Positions 25,319 through 34,058 of a stretch of DNA of 64,000 bases are shown piece after piece (positions within the stretch are counted from its first letter, which is position 1; the number at the start of each line of letters is the position of its first letter). Below the pieces are notes generated by a model, which worked only from the letters and a program-made list of their open reading frames with translations, was not told where the DNA came from and made no database searches. Where the stretch lies: NCBI RefSeq assembly GCF_001941625.1, contig NZ_CP016076.1, positions 7,052,001 through 7,116,000 of the forward strand. The letters run 5' to 3'. Source of the stretch: Actinoalloteichus fjordicus (GTDB taxonomy: Bacteria; Actinomycetota; Actinomycetes; Mycobacteriales; Pseudonocardiaceae). A program made the position numbers and the translations under genes.

Positions 25319-27015
25319 CGCTCTGCCGCGGGCCGATCCCCCTCGTGCCTCGGCGCGCCGTCGAACGCTGCGCTGATCGACTCGACGACGGCAGCCCGGA
25401 CCGAGGCCGGATCAGTCCCGAGGAGCGCCGCCTGCCCTGCCGCGATGCAGTGCGCCCTGCTGATCGACGCCAGTCGATTGCCGACCGAGGCCAACGACCC
25501 TGCCGCCATGGAGAGGCTGGTGGCGCCCAGCCCCACCAACACCGCAGCAAGCAGCGGATCGCCTGCCGCCTCGCCGCAGACGCCCACCGGGGTGCCGGTC
25601 TCCCGCGCGGCCCGCCCCAACAGGGCGAGCAGCCGCAGCAGGGCGGGCTGCCACGGATCGTTGAGCCCGGCCAGCGAGCCCAGCATCCGATCCGCCGCGA
25701 AGACGTACTGCGCCAGATCGTTGGTCCCCACGCTGACGAAGTCGACCGAACCGAAGACCTCCTGTGCGGTCAGCACCGCGGCAGGAACCTCGATCATGAC
25801 GCCGACGCGATTCAGGCCCGCCGCCCGCGCCCGCGTCGCGAACCAGTCGGCCTCCTCGGCGGTGGCCACCATCGGCGCCATGACCGAGACCGACGCCCCG
25901 GAGTCGGCCTGGGCGCCCGCGATGGCCGCGAGCTGCCGATCGAGCACGCCGACCTCCTCGCGGCCGATCCGCAGGCCGCGCACGCCGAGAGCCGGGTTCG
26001 GCTCGGCCGAGGAGCCCGACAGGAAGGGCAGTGGCTTGTCCGATCCGGCATCGAGGGTGCGGACCACCACGGGCAGGCCTGCGAACGCCGCCAGCACCTC
26101 CGCGTAGGCGGCTCGCTGGGCCGCCTCGGTCGGCTCGGTCTCCGCGTCGAGGTAGCAGAACTCGGTGCGGAACAGGCCGACGCCCTCCGCGCCTGCCGCG
26201 ACGGCAGTGGCGGCATCCGTCACGGAGCCGACGTTGGCCAGCAACGGGATCGGATCGCCGTCCGAGGTGTGCCCCGGTCCGGTCCAGGACGGCTCTGCCG
26301 CCCGATCGACCGCCTGCACCGAGATCTCGCCGGTCTGCACCTGGACCAGACCCGTGTCGCCGTCGACGATCAGTCCGACCGGCTCGGCGAGTTCCAGGGC
26401 GCCCCGGCAGCCGACGACGGCGGGGATGCGCAGTGCCCTGGCCAGGATCGCGGTGTGGCTGGTGGGGCCGCCCTCCTCGGTGACCAGCGCCAAGACCAGC
26501 GCGGGATCGAGGTCTGCGGTGTCGGCCGGGGCCAGGTCGCGGGCCACCAGCACGCCGGGCGCCTCGAGGACGGGCACGCCGGGCGGCCGCACCCCGGACA
26601 GCTCGGCCACCAGCCGATCTCGGACGTCGAGCACGTCGCGCGCCCGCTCGCCGAGATAGCCGCCCAGCGCACGCAGGTCGTCGGCGAACGTGCCTGCCGC
26701 CTCGTACACCGCACGAGGGGCGGGCAGCCCGCGCTGCACGACCAGTGTCTCCGCCGAGGCGATGAGCGCCGGGTCGGCGGCCATGGCCGCCGTGGTCTCC
26801 AGCACCGCTCTCGGCTCGCCGTCGGCCCGGCCTGCGCGGGCGGACAGCTCGGCCGCCACCGCCTCGGCGACGGGGCGGATCCGGGCGGCCTCCTCGGCAG
26901 GATCAGCAGGGGCGGGGCCGGACTCCGGCGGCGGCAGCGGATCGGCCACCCGCACCATCGGCCCGGCCGCTCGCCCGGCGCTGACCCCTACCCCTTGCAG
27001 ACCCGTGACCGCCAT
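25315..27015 (-). CDS. ptsI: Phosphoenolpyruvate-protein phosphotransferase (PTS enzyme I)
   Basis: 566 residues, normal length. It transfers phosphate from PEP to HPr. The swivelling phospho-His domain has GGPTSHTAIL with His187; the PEP-binding barrel has VMIEVPAAVL, GTNDLAQYVFA and the catalytic VGVCGEAAGD Cys. The reading frame is intact. HPr and sugar-specific EII genes are not in the window; the neighbour upstream is the ribose ABC operon, which does not need PTS. A 12-base inverted repeat directly precedes the ATG, and no ribosome site is present. Confidence 0.95.
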   Translation of the reverse strand: MAVTGLQGVGVSAGRAAGPMVRVADPLPPPESGPAPADPAEEAARIRPVAEAVAAELSARAGRADGEPRAVLETTAAMAADPALIASAETLVVQRGLPAPRAVYEAAGTFADDLRALGGYLGERARDVLDVRDRLVAELSGVRPPGVPVLEAPGVLVARDLAPADTADLDPALVLALVTEEGGPTSHTAILARALRIPAVVGCRGALELAEPVGLIVDGDTGLVQVQTGEISVQAVDRAAEPSWTGPGHTSDGDPIPLLANVGSVTDAATAVAAGAEGVGLFRTEFCYLDAETEPTEAAQRAAYAEVLAAFAGLPVVVRTLDAGSDKPLPFLSGSSAEPNPALGVRGLRIGREEVGVLDRQLAAIAGAQADSGASVSVMAPMVATAEEADWFATRARAAGLNRVGVMIEVPAAVLTAQEVFGSVDFVSVGTNDLAQYVFAADRMLGSLAGLNDPWQPALLRLLALLGRAARETGTPVGVCGEAAGDPLLAAVLVGLGATSLSMAAGSLASVGNRLASISRAHCIAAGQAALLGTDPASVRAAVVESISAAFDGAPRHEGDRPAAER

Positions 27016-27027
27016 GGTCTTGAGACC
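27016..27027. repeat. Inverted repeat abutting the ptsI start codon
   Basis: GGTCT-tg-AGACC lies immediately upstream of the ptsI ATG (minus strand), in the place where a ribosome site would be expected. With a TAGGGT box just beyond it, the transcript may start within a few bases of the ATG. Confidence 0.5.
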
Positions 27028-27063
27028 CTACTGGGGCACCGACCAGGTCGTCACGACTGCGAG

Positions 27064-27127
27064 GAACACGGTCGGCGTGCCGACCGCTGCGGCGGGCGAG
27101 GTCGGCATGGGCGTGCCGACCGTGTTC
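27064..27127. terminator. Nested inverted repeats after rbsD
   Basis: An outer 13-bp perfect stem pairs GAACACGGTCGGC (27064-27076) with 27115-27127. An inner 8-bp perfect stem pairs TGCCGACC (27078-27085) with GGTCGGCA (27100-27107). The unit GGTCGGC/GCCGACC occurs four times, so alternative pairings exist. It lies 20 bases after the rbsD stop and is probably the terminator of the ribose operon. Confidence 0.65.
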
Positions 27128-27147
27128 GTTCGGCTGTCCTGGTGAGT

Positions 27148-27537
27148 TCAGAACGGGACTCCACAGCGAAGGATGACGTTCGCATAGGGCGTCGCCTCGC
27201 CGGTGCGGATCACCAGACGCGAGTCCGCGACCAGGCTCTTGAACTCCTCGTGCTGCACTCGTTCCGGCTCGCCCAGCCGCTCGATCAGCGCCTTGGCGAT
27301 CATCGGATTCCCGCTGTCCATCTCGCCTGCCACCAGCGCGCTCTCGAAGACCGCCTCGGCGAGCAGCCCGTCCACGACCTCGAGGAAAGACGGCACACCG
27401 AAACGGAAGGCCAGGTCGATCAGTTCTGGTCCGTCGGGAATGGGCAGCCCACAGTCGGCCACCACGACCCGATCGGTGTGTCCGAGCCGGGCGAGCGCTC
27501 CGCTCAGTCCGGCATGAAGAATGCCGTCTCGCTTCAC
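27148..27537 (-). CDS. rbsD: D-ribose pyranase
   Basis: 129 residues. It interconverts beta-pyranose and beta-furanose ribose so that the imported sugar can be phosphorylated. Family motifs are intact: N-terminal HAGLSGALARLGHTD with the catalytic His, VADCGLPIP, and the C-terminal TGEATPYANVILRCGVPF with the conserved Tyr and Asn. The GTG start overlaps the rbsK stop (GTGA), and it is the last gene of the operon. Confidence 0.95.
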   Translation of the reverse strand: MKRDGILHAGLSGALARLGHTDRVVVADCGLPIPDGPELIDLAFRFGVPSFLEVVDGLLAEAVFESALVAGEMDSGNPMIAKALIERLGEPERVQHEEFKSLVADSRLVIRTGEATPYANVILRCGVPF

Positions 27538-28568
27538 GAGATCACCTCATTCGACGTCGGATACGAGGGCTGCGCGCCCACTCTCGTCACGGCGGTCGCC
27601 GCGACCCGTGCCGCGAAGGCAGCCGCGTCCGCCAGCGGCCGGTCCGCCGCCAGTCCCACCGCGAGGGCACCGGCGAAGGCGTCACCGGCGCCGGTGCTGT
27701 CCACCGCCCGCACCTCGGGTGCGGCGATCACCGTCGTTCCGTTCTCGTCGGAGGTCACCGCTCCCTTGGCGCCCAACGTGACCACCACCGAGCGCGGGCC
27801 GAGCGCCCGCAGCCTGCGTGCGATCTCCACGTAGCGCGCGGCGTCAGCGGAGTCCTGCGCCGAGACCTCCCGCGCTGAGTCCTCCTGCGCCGAGTCCTGC
27901 GCTGAGTCCTCCTGCGCCGAGTCCTGCGCTGAGTCCTCCTGCGCCGAGTCCTGCGCTGAGTCCTCCTGCGCCGAGTCCCGCGCGGTGAGCAGCCACGCCG
28001 CCTCGTGCTCGTTCACCACCAGCGGATCGAGGCGGCCCAGCGTCTCCTCGTCGAGCGAGGCGACCGGCGAGAGGTTCAGCAACACCCGGACTCCCGCCGA
28101 GGAGGCCGCCTCGACGGCATGACGCACCGTCTCCAGCGGGATCTCCAACGACAGGACGACCACCTTGGCGGCGGCGACCTCAGAAGAGGCCGCCGCCACA
28201 TCGGCGGGCAGCACCGAGGCGTTCGCCCCCGGCGAGACCACGATGGTGTTCTCGCCGTCGGGCGTCAGCGTGATGAAGGCGTTCCCGGTGGGACGATCCG
28301 CCGTGCGCAGCAGGCCGGTGTCAACGTTCGCCGACCGCAGCGACTCGCGAAGAAGCTCGCCGTACTGATCGGCACCGACGGCACCCAGCAGGGCGACCGA
28401 AGCGCCGAGCCTGCCTGCCGCCACCGCCTGATTCGCGCCCTTACCACCGGGGATCGTGGTCACGTCGTCACCCAGCACCGTCTCGCCCGCCGAGGGTCGC
28501 CGGGCGACCGTGACCACGAGATCGGCGTTGGCCGACCCGACCACCACCACGTCTGCTCGCCTGTTCAT
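27534..28568 (-). CDS. rbsK: Ribokinase with inserted 9-residue tandem repeats
   Basis: 344 residues, about 35 longer than usual. It phosphorylates ribose at O5. PfkB-family signatures are intact: the N-terminal GGKGANQAVAAGRLG and the C-terminal DSTGAGDAFAGALA with the catalytic Asp. After NEHEAAWLL, where other ribokinases have a short loop, an Asp/Ser/Ala/Gln/Glu repeat (unit DSAQEDSAQ) is inserted; the normal fold resumes at YVEIARRLRALGPRSVVVTLG. The insert sits in a surface loop, so activity is probably preserved. A GTG one codon earlier is an alternative start. Confidence 0.93.
   Translation of the reverse strand: MNRRADVVVVGSANADLVVTVARRPSAGETVLGDDVTTIPGGKGANQAVAAGRLGASVALLGAVGADQYGELLRESLRSANVDTGLLRTADRPTGNAFITLTPDGENTIVVSPGANASVLPADVAAASSEVAAAKVVVLSLEIPLETVRHAVEAASSAGVRVLLNLSPVASLDEETLGRLDPLVVNEHEAAWLLTARDSAQEDSAQDSAQEDSAQDSAQEDSAQDSAQEDSAREVSAQDSADAARYVEIARRLRALGPRSVVVTLGAKGAVTSDENGTTVIAAPEVRAVDSTGAGDAFAGALAVGLAADRPLADAAAFAARVAATAVTRVGAQPSYPTSNEVIS
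27874..27981. repeat. 27-bp minisatellite inside rbsK (four units)
   Basis: Four contiguous 27-base units occupy 27874-27900, 27901-27927, 27928-27954 and 27955-27981. The first three are identical and the fourth has one change near its end (CCCGC for CCTGC). Each encodes nine residues, so copy-number change keeps the frame. Degenerate partial units continue toward 27849. Confidence 0.95.
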
Positions 28569-28575
28569 CACCGGA

Positions 28576-29526
28576 TCAGGAGGTGTACTGCTCGACGTTC
28601 TGCGGCGTGACCGCCTGAACCTCGACCTGGATGACGGGCTCGATCTCGCCGCCGTCGAGCAGCTCGAGGGCCTGCTCCACCGCCTGACGGCCCATCTCCT
28701 CCGGCTGCTGGGCGATGGTGCCCGCCAGCGTCCCGGAGACGATCGCGTCGAGCCCGTCCGGCGTGCCGTCGAAGCCGAAGACGAGCACGTCCTCGCCCGC
28801 CCGGTCGCCGAGCGCCCGGATCGCGCCCAGTGCCATCTCGTCGTTCTCCGCGAACACGCCCGCGATGTCGCCGTTGGACTGCAGGATGTTCTCCATCACA
28901 TCCATGCCCTCGGTCCGGTCGAAGTTCGCGGGCTGCTCGGCGACGACATTCAGCGCGGAGTTCGCCTCGACGCCGTTGCCGAAGCCCTCGCCGCGGTCCC
29001 GGCTGGCCGAGGAGCCGGGGATGCCCTGGATCACGACGACGTCGCCGTCGACGCCCGCCTCCACCAGCGCATCCGCAGCCAGCTCGCCGCCCTGGACGTT
29101 GTCGGAGACGATCTCCTGCGCCACCTCGGCGTCAGTGATCGACCGGTCGAGCGCGATCACCGGAATGTTCGCGTTGGCTGCTGCGGCGGCGGCCGGAGTC
29201 GCCTGGTCGGAGTCGACCGCGTTGATGATGATCAGGTCGACGCCCTGAGTGACGAAGGTGTCGACGTGGTTGATCTGGGTCGCCGGGTCGTTCTGGGCGT
29301 CCTGCACGATGAGGTCGACGCCGAGTTCGGCAGCCGCCTCCTGTGCGCCGTCCTGAATGTCGACGAAGAACGGGTTGTTCAACGTGGAGACCGACAGTCC
29401 GATGGTGAACTCCGCGTCGCCGTTGCCGCCTCCGCCGTTGGTCTCGTCGGCGCTGCCGCAACCTGCGGCGAACCCGAGAGCGGCGACGGCGAGGACGGTC
29501 GTGCCCGTCCTGTATACCCCTCGCAT
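28576..29526 (-). CDS. rbsB: Ribose ABC transporter substrate-binding lipoprotein
   Basis: 316 residues from the ATG at 29526, which has a GGAGAG site; the frame is open further upstream. The N-terminus is a lipoprotein signal with lipobox FAAGC (Cys23). The body is a periplasmic-binding-protein fold of the RbsB group (TIGLSVSTLNNPFFVDIQDG, then VIALDRSITDAEV and the hinge VFGFDGTPDG). It delivers ribose to RbsC/RbsA outside the membrane. It lies between rbsC and rbsK in the operon. Confidence 0.94.
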   Translation of the reverse strand: MRGVYRTGTTVLAVAALGFAAGCGSADETNGGGGNGDAEFTIGLSVSTLNNPFFVDIQDGAQEAAAELGVDLIVQDAQNDPATQINHVDTFVTQGVDLIIINAVDSDQATPAAAAAANANIPVIALDRSITDAEVAQEIVSDNVQGGELAADALVEAGVDGDVVVIQGIPGSSASRDRGEGFGNGVEANSALNVVAEQPANFDRTEGMDVMENILQSNGDIAGVFAENDEMALGAIRALGDRAGEDVLVFGFDGTPDGLDAIVSGTLAGTIAQQPEEMGRQAVEQALELLDGGEIEPVIQVEVQAVTPQNVEQYTS

Positions 29527-29587
29527 CTGTACTTCTCTCCTTCCTCGGGTCGCCCCGAGTTCCCCGCCCGGCACGAGCCGGGACGAC

Positions 29588-30571
29588 TCACTTGCCGCGT
29601 CTGCGGACGGTGTCCACCAGTACTGCCAGCGCGATCACGACACCGATCACGACCTGCTGCCAGAACGGCGAGACCTGCAGCTGGTTCAGGCCGTTGCGCA
29701 GGACGGCCAGCACCAGCGAGCCCACCAGAGTCCCGGTGGCCCGTCCGATCCCGCCGGACAGCGAAGCCCCGCCGATGACGACCGCGGCGATCGCATCGAG
29801 TTCGTATCCCACGGCGGCCTGCGGGCCTGCCGAGGACAGGCGGCCGGCGAGCATCATGCCCGCCATCGCCGCGAACAGACCGGACAGGGCGTAGACCACC
29901 AGCTTCTGGTTGCGCACGCTGATCCCGGACAGTCGCGCGGCCTCCTCGTTGCCGCCGATCGCGTACATCGCCCGGCCCGAGTAGGTGCGGGTGAGGATGA
30001 ACCCCGTCACGAGGAACATCCCGACCAGGATGAGGACCGGCATCGGAAGCTGGATCGGCCCCGCTTCGATGGTCGATCCGAAGAAGCTGATCTCGTCCGG
30101 CGTGGCGGCGGGCCTCCCCTGCGAGACGACCAGCGTCAAGCCCCTGGCGATGCTCAGCATGGCGAGGGTGGCGATGAAGGCGGGCAGCTTGCCGAAGCTC
30201 ACCATCAGCCCGTTGACGAGTCCGGCCGCGACGCCGGTGAGCAGGCCCACGATCAGGGCGAGTCCGCCGGGCAGCCCGAGATCGGCGGCCGACCAGGCTC
30301 CGACCATCGCGGACAGCGCCGCGACGCTGCCCACCGACAGGTCGATGCCGCCGGAGATGATCACGAACGTGACGCCGAAGGCCATCACGGCGACGACGGC
30401 GGCCTGCACGCCGATGTTGAGGAGATTCTGCGGCGAGCCGAAGCTCGGCACCATGATCCACAGCGCCACGGAGAGCACGATGAGGCCCAGCAGGGCGCCG
30501 TTCTCCCCGAGCAGCTTGTTCATGTCGAAACCGCCTCGGGAACGGCGTCCGGTCTTCTCGACACTGGTCAT
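29588..30571 (-). CDS. rbsC: Ribose ABC transporter permease
   Basis: 327 residues with about nine or ten hydrophobic segments. The BPD_transp_2 signature near the middle (SFGKLPAFIATLAMLSIARG) and the C-terminal EAA-like segment (VVIGGASLSGGIGRATGT) are typical of RbsC. The ATG overlaps the rbsA stop (ATGA), so translation is coupled. It forms the channel through which ribose enters. Confidence 0.94.
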   Translation of the reverse strand: MTSVEKTGRRSRGGFDMNKLLGENGALLGLIVLSVALWIMVPSFGSPQNLLNIGVQAAVVAVMAFGVTFVIISGGIDLSVGSVAALSAMVGAWSAADLGLPGGLALIVGLLTGVAAGLVNGLMVSFGKLPAFIATLAMLSIARGLTLVVSQGRPAATPDEISFFGSTIEAGPIQLPMPVLILVGMFLVTGFILTRTYSGRAMYAIGGNEEAARLSGISVRNQKLVVYALSGLFAAMAGMMLAGRLSSAGPQAAVGYELDAIAAVVIGGASLSGGIGRATGTLVGSLVLAVLRNGLNQLQVSPFWQQVVIGVVIALAVLVDTVRRRGK

Positions 30572-32103
30572 GACGCCAGGTCCTCCTCTTCCCTGGCCGC
30601 CACCGCGAGCGCCATCACCTGTTCCTGGGTGACGCCGTCGGTGGACAGCTCGCCCGTGATGCGTCCATGCGCCATCACGAGAATCCGGTCACTCATGCCG
30701 ATGACCTCGGGCAGTTCGCTGGAGACCAGCAGGACCGCATGGCCAGACTCGGTGAGCTGATTGATGAGTTCGTAGATCTCGACCTTGGCGCCGACGTCGA
30801 TTCCCCTGGTCGGCTCGTCGAGCATCAGCACCTTGGGGTCGGCCAGCAGCCATTTGCCGATGGCGACCTTCTGCTGGTTGCCGCCGGAGAGCTCGCGGAT
30901 GGTCTGGCCCGCGTCGGAGTGCTTGACGCGCAGCCTGCCTGCCATCTCCGCCGCCCGGCGCGCCTGGCCTCGGCGATCCACGAGTCCGCCGGATGTGGCG
31001 GACCGCAGCGTCACCAGGCCCATGTTCTCCCCGACCGAGGAGTTCAGCACCAGCCCTTGTCCCTTGCGATCCTCCGGGACCAGGCCGATCCCCGCGCGCA
31101 TCGCGGCGGAGATGTCGCCGCCGCGCACGACGCGGCCCGCGACCTCGACCGTTCCCGAGTCGTAGGGGTCGGCGCCGAACACGGCCCGCACCACCTCGGT
31201 GCGACCGGAGCCGACGAGGCCGGAGATGCCGACCACCTCGCCCGCGCGGACCTCGAAGCCGATGTCGGAGAAGACGCCCTTACGGGTCAGTCCGGACACG
31301 CGCAACAGCGGCTCGCCCGTCCTGGTGCGATGCCTCGGGAACTGGTCGTCGATGTCACGGCCGACCATGGTGCGCACCATCTCGTCGATCGAGGCGCGGC
31401 CGGGCAGAATGCCCGCGCCTCGTCCGTCCCGCAGCACCGTGATCCGATCCGCGATGCGCTGGATCTCGTCGAGGTGATGGGTGATGAAGACCAGTCCGAC
31501 CTGCTGTTCCCGCAGGTCGTCCATGATCTCCAACAACCGATCGGTCTCGGTCCCGGTGAGCGCCGAGGTCGGCTCGTCGAGCACCAGCACCGTCGCGTCC
31601 TCGTCCAGCGCCCTGGCGATCTCCACCATCTGCTGCTGGGCGATGCCCAAGGAGTCGACCGGAGCGCTGGGATCGACCCGCAGGCCGACCCGGTCGAGAA
31701 GCGGGACCGCCTCCCGCAGCATCCTGGCTCGATCGACCATACCCAGCCGTCGCGGCGCCCGGCCGAGGAAGAGGTTCTCCGCGACCGAGAGCCGGGGCAC
31801 CAGGGTCAACTCCTGGTGGATGACGGCGATGCCGTGCTGGCGCGCCTGTCGAGGCGAACGGATCGTCGCCGGTCTGCCGTCGACGAGGATCTGGCCGCGA
31901 TCCGGGCTGTGCACTCCGCCGAGGACCTTGACGAGGGTGCTCTTGCCCGCGCCGTTCTCACCGAGCAGGACGTGCACCTCACCGGCACGCACCTGGAGGC
32001 TCACCTGGTCCAGCGCCAGCGCTCCGGTGAACCGCTTGCTGATGTCGCGCACTTCGAGCAGGACTCGGCCTGCCGGGTGCTGCATGGGGTCGTGCGAGGT
32101 CAT
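30568..32103 (-). CDS. rbsA: Ribose ABC transporter ATP-binding protein (two nucleotide-binding domains)
   Basis: 511 residues. The first domain has Walker A GENGAGKST (48-56) and the signature of an active ATPase. The second has the atypical P-loop ISGLVGSGRTEV, which is normal for RbsA/XylG proteins, and LSGGNQQKVAIGKWL. It powers ribose import through RbsC. It overlaps rbsR upstream and rbsC downstream by 4 bases each, so the three genes are translated in series. Confidence 0.95.
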   Translation of the reverse strand: MTSHDPMQHPAGRVLLEVRDISKRFTGALALDQVSLQVRAGEVHVLLGENGAGKSTLVKVLGGVHSPDRGQILVDGRPATIRSPRQARQHGIAVIHQELTLVPRLSVAENLFLGRAPRRLGMVDRARMLREAVPLLDRVGLRVDPSAPVDSLGIAQQQMVEIARALDEDATVLVLDEPTSALTGTETDRLLEIMDDLREQQVGLVFITHHLDEIQRIADRITVLRDGRGAGILPGRASIDEMVRTMVGRDIDDQFPRHRTRTGEPLLRVSGLTRKGVFSDIGFEVRAGEVVGISGLVGSGRTEVVRAVFGADPYDSGTVEVAGRVVRGGDISAAMRAGIGLVPEDRKGQGLVLNSSVGENMGLVTLRSATSGGLVDRRGQARRAAEMAGRLRVKHSDAGQTIRELSGGNQQKVAIGKWLLADPKVLMLDEPTRGIDVGAKVEIYELINQLTESGHAVLLVSSELPEVIGMSDRILVMAHGRITGELSTDGVTQEQVMALAVAAREEEDLAS

Positions 32104-33122
32104 ACACCTTCTCCTCGGCCGGATTCGGCCCGTTCTCCGCAGGAACTGCGGATGACCAGTTCCGCGTTCAGCACCACGTTCTCCGCGTTGCCCTGCCCGA
32201 TGAGGTCGAGCAGGGCTCGAACCGCCGCACGCCCGAGGTCGTCGGTGGGCTGGGCGATGGCGGTGATCGCCGGTTCGAGCAGCGAGAACCAGGGCAGATC
32301 GTCGTACACGGCCAGCCCGACGTCACCGGGCACCGAGAAGCCCATGGCGCGAAGCTGTTCCAGCGCACCGAGTCCCATCAGGTTGTCCATCGCCACCAGC
32401 GCCGTCGGCCGGTTCGCTCCGGACATCAGGGTCCGGGCCGCAGTGGCGCCGCTCTGCTGTTGGAAGTCGCCGTAGACGACCATCCGCTCGGCGAGCGGTG
32501 CGCCTCGGGAGCCCAGCGCCGCGGCGAACGCATCCAGCCGTTCCCGGCCGGTGCTGGCCTCGGCGGGGCCTGCGATCACGCCGATGCGGCGGTGCCCTAA
32601 CTCGACCAGGTGCGCGGCAAGGCACTCCAACGCCGCCGTGCCGTCGACGCGCACCACGGGGACCTTGACCGAGCCCGCTATCCGTCGGTCGAGGAGCACC
32701 AGCGGGACTCCGGTCTCCGCCGCCTCGCCCAGCCAGCTGCCCTCGTCGGTCGCCGGGCACACCAGCAGGCCGTCCACCTGCCGGTCGAGCAGGGTGTGGA
32801 CGTATCGCCGCTGCTGCTCGACGCTCTCGTTGGCGTTGCCGACGATGACGGAGTAGTCGTGTTCCCTGGCCTCGTTCTCGACGGCGCGGGCGACCTCGGC
32901 GAAGAACGGATTGGTCAGGTCGGAGATGACCAGTCCGAGGGTGTGGGTCGTGTGCAGCCGCAGAGAACGGGCCAGGGTGTTGGGCCGGTAGCCGAGCGCG
33001 TCGATCGCGGCGAGGACCCGCTCACGGGTCTGCTCGGTGGGGGCGGGATGCCCGTTGAGGACGCGCGACACGGTGGCGGTGGACACGCCCGCCGCCTGCG
33101 CCACGTCCTTCATGGTGGCCAC
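32100..33122 (-). CDS. rbsR: LacI-family repressor of the ribose operon
   Basis: 340 residues from the GTG at 33122, chosen for its GGGGAG site; the frame is open 12 codons upstream. The DNA-binding head reads MKDVAQAAGVSTATVSRVLNG, followed by the hinge helix YRPNTLARSLR and a sugar-binding core (LGLVISDLTNPFFAEVARAV). It is first in the rbs operon and should repress it until ribose binds. LacI-type half-palindromes at 33213-33247 are its likely operators, giving autoregulation. Confidence 0.92.
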   Translation of the reverse strand: MATMKDVAQAAGVSTATVSRVLNGHPAPTEQTRERVLAAIDALGYRPNTLARSLRLHTTHTLGLVISDLTNPFFAEVARAVENEAREHDYSVIVGNANESVEQQRRYVHTLLDRQVDGLLVCPATDEGSWLGEAAETGVPLVLLDRRIAGSVKVPVVRVDGTAALECLAAHLVELGHRRIGVIAGPAEASTGRERLDAFAAALGSRGAPLAERMVVYGDFQQQSGATAARTLMSGANRPTALVAMDNLMGLGALEQLRAMGFSVPGDVGLAVYDDLPWFSLLEPAITAIAQPTDDLGRAAVRALLDLIGQGNAENVVLNAELVIRSSCGERAESGRGEGV

Positions 33123-33212
33123 CGCGCACTCCCCGTTCCACGTCGCCAACGAACTCAAGAGATCAACTGTCGGGTCGAGACGTCCGCACGGTGTGTCATG
33201 GCTCCGTCGCCC

Positions 33213-33247
33213 TGGTAACGATTACAGGGGATGGTTAATCGAATACA
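33213..33247. promoter_or_regulatory. Two LacI-type operator candidates upstream of rbsR
   Basis: TGGTAACGATTACA (33213-33226) and GTTAATCGAATACA (33234-33247) each have the central CG and flanking A/T half-sites of LacI-family operators. They are 21 bases apart centre to centre, about two helical turns, upstream of the rbs operon. Confidence 0.55.
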
Positions 33248-33737
33248 CAAGCCCTTCCGGATGCTTGATCGGTCAAGTATCGGGACGTTTACCGGGCGAA
33301 GACCAATCCGTCATCCGAAGTTCGATCACAGCGTTGATCGACAACGCTAGCCGAGTCGATCTTCGGGACCGGCCGGGACCGGCATCCTCGATGATCTCTG
33401 CGTGAGCGGAAACGCGCAGACGTGATCTCCCCGACGAGTGGTTGCATCGCCGTGACACAGAACTCGCCCGATCAACGAAGTTGTTTGCAATAGAAGGGAT
33501 CCGGACGACCGTTCGCCGCGTCGGTTCCTTCGACCGGTGCACTTCTCGCCCTCGGGCGAGCAGGCCTGGTCGGCGGTGCCGGTCGTGGAGCCCCCCGACG
33601 CGGTCGGCACCGTCCCTCGCCCGATTCCCCTCGGCGCAGGACGCCCGCCCGGCTCGCCCGCACGTCCGCGCACACCGAGCACCCGCTCGCTGCGGCCCGG
33701 CGCACGAAGCAGGCCGGTCCGAGGCGAGGACCGAGAA
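33248..33737. other. Intergenic region of about 490 bases upstream of the rbs operon
   Basis: It lies between the rbsR operators and the terminator of the MMPL/glutaredoxin operon. Frames are open on both strands, but none has a recognisable domain or ribosome site. I see no supported gene or RNA. The promoter of the rbs operon should be near its left end. Confidence 0.45.
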
Positions 33738-33769
33738 AGCGGGGCCAGGGAAGACTCCCCGACCCCGCT
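33738..33769 (-). terminator. Terminator of the MMPL/glutaredoxin operon
   Basis: AGCGGGG (33738-33744) pairs with CCCCGCT (33763-33769); a weaker inner pairing of the CCAGGGA and TCCCCGA segments extends the stem. It lies 26 bases after the glutaredoxin stop on the minus strand. Confidence 0.65.
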
Positions 33770-33794
33770 CACGAGCACTCACGGCCCGGCCGCG

Positions 33795-34058
33795 CTATCC
33801 CTTCGGCAACAGCTCCGGCGCCTGCTCGGCCACCGCCGCCAGCACGTCCTCGGCAGGCGGGTTGACCATCCAGCGGGAACCGACGTTCACCGTGGGAACG
33901 GTCTCGTTCCCCCCTGCCGCCGCCCGGACCGCAGCGGCGGCCTCCGGGTCCTTCCAGATGTCTCGCTCGCGGAAGGGCAGGCCCCGACGTTGCAGATCGG
34001 CCCGCAGCATCGTGCAGAACGGACAACCAGGCCGAGCGTAGAAGACGACTTCACTCAT
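33795..34058 (-). CDS. Glutaredoxin / mycoredoxin-like protein
   Basis: 87 residues. The active site CPFC (Cys12-Cys15) follows VVFYARPG, and the cis-Pro segment TVPTVNVG is in place. In actinomycetes such proteins reduce mixed disulfides, usually with mycothiol rather than glutathione. Its ATG overlaps the stop of the MMPL transporter gene (ATGA), so it is co-translated with a membrane exporter, an uncommon pairing. It ends just before a terminator. Confidence 0.88.
   Translation of the reverse strand: MSEVVFYARPGCPFCTMLRADLQRRGLPFRERDIWKDPEAAAAVRAAAGGNETVPTVNVGSRWMVNPPAEDVLAAVAEQAPELLPKG

Noticed and set aside
25027-27834. 935-codon open frame on the plus strand opposite ptsI and rbsD
   Set aside because: Mirror frame of ptsI; the minus strand has intact catalytic motifs.
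30667-32475. Long plus-strand open frame opposite rbsA and rbsR (about 600 codons)
   Set aside because: Shadow of the well-supported rbs genes; composition is Arg/His/Gln-rich and it has no start signal.
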